Shown here piece after piece: positions 7,847 through 14,002 of a DNA stretch of 18,873 nt. The notes under the pieces were generated by a model that saw nothing but the letters and a program-made list of their open reading frames with translations, did no database searches and was not told the DNA's origin. Numbering within the stretch: position 1 is the stretch's first letter; every line of letters starts with the position of its first letter. Origin of the DNA: Syntrophobacteria bacterium (GTDB lineage: Bacteria; Desulfobacterota; DSWW01); assembly GCA_030145435.1 (NCBI GenBank), contig JAQYVQ010000620.1, positions 1 through 18,873 of the forward strand. The letters are read 5' to 3'. Position numbers and translations under genes: made by a program.

Positions 7847-8839
7847 ATGCCAACAGAGGAAGCGAACAGGTTCACATCCCTGGCAGATTTTAGGTCAAAG
7901 TTCTACAGCTTGTTCACAGGTCCGACTTTCTATTCAGCGTTCACGAAACTGGACGACAAGTTGAGAAAGAAGATAATGATTACCGTTTCCATTGCCAATA
8001 ACTGTACGGAGTGAACCACGCATCATGCAGCCGCAGGTCTGCGGCTTGGACTTACGGATACGGAAATTGAAAAGCTGATCGAGGTGAAGAAGTCAGACTT
8101 CGAGTACAGGGAATGGCTGGTCCTGAAATATGCGCAAGACTGGGCATTGCTGAACGGAGCGGAACCCGAAAGCGACTCTGTGGCTGATTATCAAAGCCAC
8201 TATCCGAGAGAGCAAAGAGAGTATATTCAAAAGATCATGCGAATGATGAGGTTTACCAATAGTCTCGGCAATACACTTTCGCGCAAGTCATCGAGTTGCG
8301 AGATCGAAGGAAGCTCCGCTGCCTGCATCATTCAAAACAGAGAATACTCTGGAAAAAAGGAAGCCGGAAAAGATGACAAGGACCACGATCACATTGTTGC
8401 GCACCCCCCAGTGCTTTTTGTGATTGTCCTGGTCGTGGGGTTCCTCCTTCACAAGTTGTACCCCCTTGCCATCATGGCGGATCCTGGTACTTTATCAATG
8501 GTGTTGGCAAACGCTCTATTCGTAGTTTCAGGTGTTGTCATGGTGACAACAACGCGCCTGATGCTACGCAAGAAGACAGATCCACGGCCTGATAGGCCGA
8601 CATCAACGATTGTCAGCGAAGGTTTCTTCCGGTACTCGAGAAATCCGTTGTACCTTTCGCTTATGCTGATTTACAGTGGAATTGCAGTCTATGCAAATTC
8701 ATTGTGGTTAGTCTTCTTGCTTCCTGTACTTTTTTTCGCTCTTGAGCGTGGTGTTGTGCTCCGTGAGGAGAAATGTCTTGAAGGCAAATTCGGAGATGAG
8801 TACCTGGAATACAAGAACAAGGTGAGACGCTGGATATAG
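7847..8839 (+). CDS. Putative selenoprotein: CMD/AhpD-like domain (CxxU) fused to ICMT-type membrane methyltransferase
   Basis: Reading UGA 8012-8014 as selenocysteine gives one 330-residue protein. Residues 1-145 are a carboxymuconolactone decarboxylase/AhpD-like domain with redox motif C53-T-E-U56-x3-H60, matching the CxxCxxxH of AhpD. They continue with the expected AAGLRLGLTDTEIEKL and LVLKYAQDWAL helices. A charged linker (about 146-185) leads to an isoprenylcysteine carboxyl methyltransferase-type domain with about four membrane helices (188-300), F261-R-Y-S-R-N-P-L-Y269 and the ending FGDEYLEYKNKVRRWI. The ATG has GGAG eight bases upstream. A likely role is a selenol/thiol redox or peroxidase-like site tethered to the membrane, with a methyltransferase-like domain of unknown acceptor. 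A Lys occupies the position where AhpD often has Glu before CxxC. Alternative: a nonsense-broken gene, with translation restarting at GTG 8084. I consider that less likely because both halves are intact and a SECIS-like hairpin follows the UGA. Confidence 0.82.
8012..8014 (+). other. In-frame UGA proposed to encode selenocysteine (Sec56)
   Basis: The codon sits three residues after C53 and four before H60, exactly where CMD/AhpD proteins carry their second redox cysteine. The frame is open for 55 codons before it and 274 after it. Confidence 0.8.
8029..8046 (+). promoter_or_regulatory. bSECIS-like hairpin downstream of UGA
   Basis: AGCCGCA (8029-8035) pairs perfectly with TGCGGCT (8040-8046) around a GGTC loop. 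Twenty-one bases separate the UGA from the loop, inside the range known for bacterial SECIS elements. The apex GCAGGTCTGC appears identical to the apex of the E. coli fdhF SECIS as I recall it; with the top A-U pair open, the loop is AGGUCU. It would bind SelB and direct Sec insertion at 8012. Confidence 0.75.
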
Positions 8840-8881
8840 AGTGAGGGCCGGAACCCTTGCGATTTTCCTTTAGGGGGAACC

Positions 8882-10024
8882 ATGATTGCCAAGACCCATC
8901 GTGATCTTGTGAAGAGAATGAGCAAGAATGTAATGAAACCATTGGTCAATGATGTGTTCCTGGAGTTGATGGCCACCCTCTTTACCGAGGAAGAAGCCCA
9001 AATACTGAGTCAAATGCCCATGCTGCCGGCCACGGCCGGGAAGATTGCTGAGCGAGCACACCGGCCGGAGCACGAGGTTCGGCCCATTCTGGACAAGATG
9101 GGAGAAGAGGGACGGATTCTTGCCGGGGGGGAACCGGAGAAAAAATATATGCTCCTGGGCCTTTTGCCCGGGATTTTCGAACTCTATACGACAATGGGAC
9201 CGGATGATGACAGGAAACGCCGCTATGCAGAACTTTTTGAAGAATATCATAATGCGGAACTGTCCGCCAAACTGGCTAAACCCGACGTAAGGATGCTCAG
9301 GATTATTCCGATTCAACAGAGCCTCACCAGCAAAGCCGGGGTAATGCATTCAGACTATTTCCGTGAAGTGATTGATCGTCACGACGCGTGGGCAGTGGCG
9401 GACTGCGGATGTAAGAAACAGAAGGAACTGATCGATAAGCGTTGTGATAAGCCAATGGAAGTCTGCATGCAATTCGGTGCCGCGGCCCGTGGTGCGGCTG
9501 AGTTGGGCTTTTCGCGCCTCCTCTCCCGGGAAGAGACCTTCGAGATCGTCGACAGGATTGAAGCTGCCGGTCTGGTCCACCTCACCGATAATGTGGAACT
9601 CCCTCATATATCATGCAACTGCTGCGGATGCTGTTGTGTGGCCCTGGCGAGTTTGAATAAATTCAACACGCCGCAGATATTCCTGAATAGCCGCTATGTT
9701 TGTGAACACGACTCCAAGAAATGCGTGGCTTGTGGAGAATGTGCCAAGGCCTGTCCAGTCGGCGCGCCGCATCTCTATGAGAAGCACTTGAAGTTCCAAT
9801 CCTGGCGTTGTATCGGTTGTGGCGTGTGTATATCGAAATGCAAGAAAGACGCCCTGAGAATGGTCTTGAGACCTGAGAACCAGCACGTGCCGGAGAACTA
9901 CGGGCAGATGATCGTCGATGGTGTGAGTCACTTTGCGGGCGTTCAGAAATATGTTCACAGAATAGGCCCGAGGTACTCTCAGATGCTCGGCAACTGGTTG
10001 CAGGGACGTATGACGAAGAAGTAG
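8882..10024 (+). CDS. Winged-helix N-terminus, cysteine-rich 4Fe-4S protein, copy 2
   Basis: This 380-residue paralogue of the protein at 5766-6854 has the same order of parts. A winged-helix-like region (about 30-92, TAGKIAERAHRPEHEVRPIL) is followed by C175-x-C177...C188...C195 (CDKPMEVCM) and a dense group C245-N-C-C-G-C-C-C252. Two ferredoxin motifs follow (C281/C284/C287-C291-P and C310/C313/C316-C320, the second followed by Lys instead of Pro). A ~40-residue tail absent from copy 1 ends in a basic stretch. It lies 42 bases after the selenoprotein stop, with GGGGGAA before its ATG, so it is likely cotranscribed. It is probably an electron carrier or redox sensor serving the nitroreductase encoded next and possibly the CxxU centre (inference). 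Confidence 0.8.
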   Translation: MIAKTHRDLVKRMSKNVMKPLVNDVFLELMATLFTEEEAQILSQMPMLPATAGKIAERAHRPEHEVRPILDKMGEEGRILAGGEPEKKYMLLGLLPGIFELYTTMGPDDDRKRRYAELFEEYHNAELSAKLAKPDVRMLRIIPIQQSLTSKAGVMHSDYFREVIDRHDAWAVADCGCKKQKELIDKRCDKPMEVCMQFGAAARGAAELGFSRLLSREETFEIVDRIEAAGLVHLTDNVELPHISCNCCGCCCVALASLNKFNTPQIFLNSRYVCEHDSKKCVACGECAKACPVGAPHLYEKHLKFQSWRCIGCGVCISKCKKDALRMVLRPENQHVPENYGQMIVDGVSHFAGVQKYVHRIGPRYSQMLGNWLQGRMTKK

Positions 10025-10127
10025 GTGAAGAATCGAAAGGGCGTCTTCTGTCGTGCCCACCGAGTTGTCAAGATCAGCCTGCCGTGAGAAGTCCTTCATC
10101 AAACACGAGTACAGGAGATAGGTCGCT

Positions 10128-11009
10128 ATGAGAAGAACACCTATGCCACCTGAAATAGACAGCACGGAATGCACGGGTTGTGGGATTTGCGTACAGGCAT
10201 GTCCGGTCTTCACGCTGGACATGAGGGACGGTAAGGCGGTTGTCGACCGTGGAGAATGGTGCATCGAATGCGGTCATTGTGGGGCGGTTTGTCCGGTGGA
10301 CGCGGTGGTCCAGAAGAAGACTGTAGTTGCGCCTGATCTCACCGTAGGCGAGAAGGCAGCCGTCTCCCCGGAAGTTCTCATGCAGCTGCTCCGGGAAAGG
10401 CGATCTGTGCGTTCATACCTTAAGGAGCCCATATCCAAGGAGGTGCTGGAACAGATCATCAATGCGGGCAGGTACGCCCCAACCGGCTCGAACAGTCAGA
10501 GGGTTCACTATCTGATTATGACATCCCCTGATGAGATTTCTGAATTGGGTAAGGAAATAATGGAGTTCAATGCCAAATTCTTCAAGCAATTGGAAAAGAA
10601 GCCTTTCGCCCTCCTCATGTCAATGTTCATAGGACGCAAGAAGATTCAAGAACTCCTGAACTACGGCCCTGCGATTCTTCATGCACAAAAACGGATCGAG
10701 AAGGGGGAAGACCCGTTGTTGCGTCATGCCCAAGCCTTGTTGTTGGTCCACGCGGAAGACTGGGACGGCAGTCCTGCCTTCAATTGTGCAGCAGCCATCT
10801 ATCATTGTTCCTTGATGGCACATGTTCTGGGGGTAGGCGTTTGCTTCAACGGATGGGTGGAGAATTCGGTAAACAACAACAAGAAACTGAAGAACCGGCT
10901 CGGCATCCCCAAGGACAACAAATGTTATGGCGCGATGACGATGGGTTACCAGGATATCAAGTACAGGCGATTGATTGAGCGCAACTTACCTGATGTTCAG
11001 TGGCGTTAA
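10128..11009 (+). CDS. Ferredoxin-nitroreductase fusion, copy 2
   Basis: This 293-residue paralogue of the minus-strand gene at 4706-5626 has two [4Fe-4S] motifs (C15/C18/C21-C25; C45/C48/C51-C55, each followed by Pro). The FMN nitroreductase domain begins near residue 85 (LLRERRSVRSYLKEPIS, AGRYAPTGSNSQ) and ends in CYGAMTMGYQD. It probably takes electrons from low-potential carriers and reduces an unidentified substrate with FMN. AGGAG lies ten bases before ATG 10128; a second in-frame ATG six codons on is a possible alternative. It is separated from the preceding Fe-S gene by 103 bases without an obvious terminator, and from the EFR1-type gene by 43 bases. Together with the preceding gene it recreates the gene pair of 4706-6854, here in one orientation. 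Confidence 0.88.
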   Translation: MRRTPMPPEIDSTECTGCGICVQACPVFTLDMRDGKAVVDRGEWCIECGHCGAVCPVDAVVQKKTVVAPDLTVGEKAAVSPEVLMQLLRERRSVRSYLKEPISKEVLEQIINAGRYAPTGSNSQRVHYLIMTSPDEISELGKEIMEFNAKFFKQLEKKPFALLMSMFIGRKKIQELLNYGPAILHAQKRIEKGEDPLLRHAQALLLVHAEDWDGSPAFNCAAAIYHCSLMAHVLGVGVCFNGWVENSVNNNKKLKNRLGIPKDNKCYGAMTMGYQDIKYRRLIERNLPDVQWR

Positions 11010-11052
11010 CCAAGCCGACCTGACAGATAGCATTCAATGATGGAGGAAGAAG

Positions 11053-11889
11053 GTGGATAATGACAAAAGAAGAGTCACTTTGTTCTGGTACAGCCAAACC
11101 GGTAATTCCTTTTCATGTGCGGAAAGGGCCGGTGATTTGCTCGAGAGAAGCGGCTATGAGGTTACAGTTAGCTATGTTCTAAATCCAACAGATAGTAGTG
11201 ATGATGCAGACTCGTTTCTTTTTGTATTCCCGACCATGCAGTTTTATGTGCCTCCCGCGATGAAGAATTTCATAAACAATTTGCCCAGGCAGTCGACGAA
11301 TAAGAAAGCCCTTGCCATTATCACCTGTGCCGGTGCGCCGGCTAATGTCCCTTCTATTCTAAAGCGCATGCTCTCCGAAAAGAACATTGATCTTGTTAAT
11401 CATTTGGTCATAAGATCTAGCAATAGCTGGATCTTTCTAAATAAGATCATCCCGCTTCCTCGGAAGACCAACAAGCCGGATGAAAAGTCGTTGATTCGTG
11501 TCGAATCATTTATACAGCGAAATATTATCAATAGTATCCGAAGGAGACTAACGATATTCAATCCTTTCAGTCTCTTTCACTGGATAGGCGTTTATGGTGA
11601 ATCCGCTTCTGAGAATGAGCTAAAGAAACTATATGGGGAGCGGACCTTCATTAAAGAAGAGTGTATCGATTGTAACTTTTGTGTTGCCCTGTGCCCTTCC
11701 GGGGCTATAAGTAGAGCAGAAGAAATATCCTATGATGATGACTTATGCATCGGGTGTTGTGGATGCATGAATGTATGCCCCACAAATGCCTGGCGATGTT
11801 CGAAGATCGGTCCTGAGTATTTCTATAAGGGAATCAATGTCAAAAGAATGGCAGTCGCTACCGGGCGATTGCAGCACACCCCTACCTAA
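11053..11889 (+). CDS. EFR1-type flavodoxin-ferredoxin fusion
   Basis: The 278-residue product has an N-terminal flavodoxin-like domain: the phosphate loop FWYSQTGNSFSCA sits at residues 11-23 and FPTMQFYVPPAMKNFI near 59. Two [4Fe-4S] motifs follow (C204/C207/C210-C214-P and C232/C235/C238-C242-P, with an extra C236), then the short tail PEYFYKGINVKR. This matches the EFR1 family of flavodoxin/ferredoxin proteins, which are presumed electron carriers. The start is GTG 11053, with GGAGG six bases upstream. Base composition and codon use are distinctly more AT-rich than in the surrounding genes, suggesting separate acquisition. It is last in the run and probably supplies or accepts electrons for the nitroreductase/Fe-S partners (inference). 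Confidence 0.85.
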   Translation: MDNDKRRVTLFWYSQTGNSFSCAERAGDLLERSGYEVTVSYVLNPTDSSDDADSFLFVFPTMQFYVPPAMKNFINNLPRQSTNKKALAIITCAGAPANVPSILKRMLSEKNIDLVNHLVIRSSNSWIFLNKIIPLPRKTNKPDEKSLIRVESFIQRNIINSIRRRLTIFNPFSLFHWIGVYGESASENELKKLYGERTFIKEECIDCNFCVALCPSGAISRAEEISYDDDLCIGCCGCMNVCPTNAWRCSKIGPEYFYKGINVKRMAVATGRLQHTPT

Positions 11890-11995
11890 AGGCAACAAGG
11901 ACAGATTTGTCTATGTGAGCAAGGACGCCTTGAAAGCACTGTATAAGTTGAGCTATCAGAAATTCTATCAAGACCGTTGTTTGAATAGGGGCGGA
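11888..11995 (+). pseudogene. Possible short gene remnant after EFR1 gene
   Basis: In another forward frame, about 36 codons read DRFVYVSKDALKALYKLSY then QKFYQDR, which looks like real protein. It vaguely resembles the C-terminal helices of B12-binding radical SAM proteins (typically an AYRRFYLRP-like motif). There is no start or upstream domain, and the end runs into the crotonase gene. This could be coincidence. Confidence 0.15.
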
Positions 11996-12771
11996 CGTTT
12001 TTCGAAGTTTGCTTTCACCGCTTCAAGCTGGTTGTGCCCGCCGATCAAGGCGCGTTGCAGGCTTTCTTCAAGTTTGAGTCCTTCTTCGGTGTCACAAGAC
12101 CGTACGTTCTCCCACAATTGCTTCCCTGCTGCAATGGCATCCGGAGATTTGCCAGCTATTTCTCTCGCCATCTTTTCAGCTTCCGCCAAGGGGTCTTCGC
12201 AGATCCGCGTGATGAGACCCAATCGCAAAGCTTCTTCGGCTTCGACAATTCGACCGGTAAATGTCAGTTCCTTGGCCACATCGAGCCGGACCAGGTCCTT
12301 GAGCGTTTGCGTTCCGGACATATCCGGAATCAGCCCCCATTTGATCTCCATCACGGAGAAGCAGGCGTCTGCAGAGGCCAAGCGGATATCCGCACCCAGG
12401 GCTATCTGCAACCCGCCGCCATAGGATACGCCGTGTAATGCGGCGATGACCGGAACCGGTACCTGCTTCCAGACGTAACCCGTTCGTTGGGCGAAATTGG
12501 CCGGGTTGCCCTCTGTTCTGCGGAGCAGGTCAATTTCTTTCTGCCCGCCGGATCCCATCTTCATGAAACTCTCAAAATCAAGCCCGGCACAAAAACCACG
12601 GCCCTCTCCCGACAGAACAACGGATCGGATGGATGGTTCGGCTTTTAGCGTTTCTCCGGCCTCGATGATTGCTTCAAACATATTAAGACTCAGAGCGTTA
12701 TACTTTTCCGGCCGATTGAGGCGCACAAAAGCAACATAATCTCTGATCTCTATCTTGACCAGTTGTGTCAT
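11968..12771 (-). CDS. Crotonase (enoyl-CoA hydratase/isomerase) family protein
   Basis: A 267-residue single-domain crotonase. The CoA/oxyanion regions are visible: GFCAGLDFESF near 59-69 and ALHGVSYGGGLQIALGADIR near 111-130. In classical hydratase two glutamates do catalysis. Here the first position is Q122, the second is E142 (VMEIKWGL), and D150 follows eight residues later (IPDMSGTQ). The E...D pair resembles dienoyl-CoA isomerases more than enoyl-CoA hydratases, so isomerase or other crotonase chemistry is more likely than hydration. A GAGGAGG ribosome-binding site overlaps the end of the upstream serine hydrolase gene, nine bases before this ATG. It is the last gene of the molybdoenzyme operon and implies a CoA-thioester substrate in that pathway. 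Confidence 0.88.
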   Translation of the reverse strand: MTQLVKIEIRDYVAFVRLNRPEKYNALSLNMFEAIIEAGETLKAEPSIRSVVLSGEGRGFCAGLDFESFMKMGSGGQKEIDLLRRTEGNPANFAQRTGYVWKQVPVPVIAALHGVSYGGGLQIALGADIRLASADACFSVMEIKWGLIPDMSGTQTLKDLVRLDVAKELTFTGRIVEAEEALRLGLITRICEDPLAEAEKMAREIAGKSPDAIAAGKQLWENVRSCDTEEGLKLEESLQRALIGGHNQLEAVKANFEKRPPLFKQRS

Positions 12772-12780
12772 AATGCCTCC

Positions 12781-13968
12781 TCAATCTTCGATGACGGCAG
12801 CGACGACCATGTCCGACAGTCTCTGAAAACGTAGAATATTATCTCCGTCCTCGATGACACCGGCCGTCAGACATACAAACGTGAGGTCTCGCTCAGGGTC
12901 TACCCAGAATAGGGTGGATCCTGTGCCCTGTCCGGAAAAGGTTCCCGGGGATGTGGAGATGCCCATTGGCGTCGGGAAGATCCCCTCACCGCGCAGGAAG
13001 AAGGAAAGCCCCAGGTAGGCTGGCCATTCCGGCCAACCACGCATTTCCCGTGCATAGTCAAAGATATCATTGGGAAGGCTTCCGGTGTGATTTGTGGTGG
13101 CATTCTTGATGATGCTGGGGGATAGTATCCGCACCCCGTCTAACTCGCCTCCTCGCCGGAGCATTTCAGTGAAACGAAACAGATCGAAAGCGGTGCCGAT
13201 CGCTCCACCGGCAGGAAACTCCGTTTCTTCTGTGAAGAGGTAGTTCGTTGTCTCGAGCATCACAGGATCGAAGAGTCCGGGGGTTGCATAGCGGGCCACA
13301 ATGGGGACTCTGCGTTCCGCAATGTCCGGTCGGAGTACGAGGGAGGTATCCTTCATTCCGAGGGGCTTGAACAGATCCTCGTCGAGTATCTGACGGAAAG
13401 GGCGCCTGGCCGGATCGAGGCGGCACACCATCTCGGCCAGGATAGCGTGCGCCGTGGTGGCATTGTAAGAAACCATCTTGCCTGGGATGTGATGGAGGCG
13501 ATCGTTCGAGACACCGCTGACAAGTACCTGGATGTTTGCGATCTGATCCATGGGGACCATGAAAGGTATTTCCGTATTGAGTCCACTCGTCTGGGTCAAG
13601 AGGTGTCCGACGGTTACGTTTTGTTTGCCCTTTACGCCGAATTCCGGGATGACTTCACTGACCTTTGTGGTGAGCGTGAAATCCCCTCTATCGATGGCCG
13701 CCAGAACGATAGCGGACGTTAACTGCTTCGTTACGGACATGAGGTGGAATACGTCATCTTTCGTGGCAGCGCGCTTGTTGGCCAGGTCCGTGTGCCCTAT
13801 TGCCTCATGCATGGCTATCTGGCCGTGGCGTGCCACGATGAAGACGGCCCCATCATAGATTCCTTGGGCAATGTCTTTCTCGATGGTCTTAGCCAGGCGG
13901 CTAAGGGCTATTGGGTCGAGACCTGAGCCCTTTGCAGGATGGACACCCTTACCTTGACTCTTTGGCAT
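12781..13968 (-). CDS. Serine hydrolase, class C beta-lactamase/esterase fold
   Basis: The 395-residue protein has the SxxK nucleophile motif S78-V-T-K81 and a second tyrosine motif at Y168 (SYNATTAHAI). Family stretches include TVGHLLTQTSGL and FKPLGMKDTSL. No signal peptide is visible, so it is probably cytoplasmic. That argues against a beta-lactamase or cell-wall role and favours an esterase, amidase or acyl-transfer activity on a pathway intermediate. It starts at ATG with AAGGAG seven bases upstream. It lies 34 bases after the FAD-dependent dehydrogenase and nine bases before the crotonase, in the same minus-strand operon. The substrate is unknown. Confidence 0.85.
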   Translation of the reverse strand: MPKSQGKGVHPAKGSGLDPIALSRLAKTIEKDIAQGIYDGAVFIVARHGQIAMHEAIGHTDLANKRAATKDDVFHLMSVTKQLTSAIVLAAIDRGDFTLTTKVSEVIPEFGVKGKQNVTVGHLLTQTSGLNTEIPFMVPMDQIANIQVLVSGVSNDRLHHIPGKMVSYNATTAHAILAEMVCRLDPARRPFRQILDEDLFKPLGMKDTSLVLRPDIAERRVPIVARYATPGLFDPVMLETTNYLFTEETEFPAGGAIGTAFDLFRFTEMLRRGGELDGVRILSPSIIKNATTNHTGSLPNDIFDYAREMRGWPEWPAYLGLSFFLRGEGIFPTPMGISTSPGTFSGQGTGSTLFWVDPERDLTFVCLTAGVIEDGDNILRFQRLSDMVVAAVIED

Positions 13969-14002
13969 TGTCTGACTCCTTCTTTAACAATAGGATGTTA
14001 GT

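Noticed and set aside
7847..8014. Nonsense-mutated pseudogene of an AhpD-like protein
   Set aside because: The single stop falls precisely on a catalytic Cys position, is followed by a SECIS-like hairpin, and there is no other stop or frameshift in 330 codons. Kept as the alternative hypothesis.
8084..8839. Separate ICMT-family gene starting at GTG 8084
   Set aside because: This start lies inside the AhpD-like domain and would cut it in half. The frame extends upstream through the UGA with matching family motifs, and 8084 has no convincing ribosome-binding site.
11771..12424. 217-codon plus-strand frame across the EFR1 end and crotonase
   Set aside because: Most of it is antisense to the crotonase or out of frame with EFR1. 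Only the short 11888-11995 part looked protein-like, and it is listed separately with low confidence.
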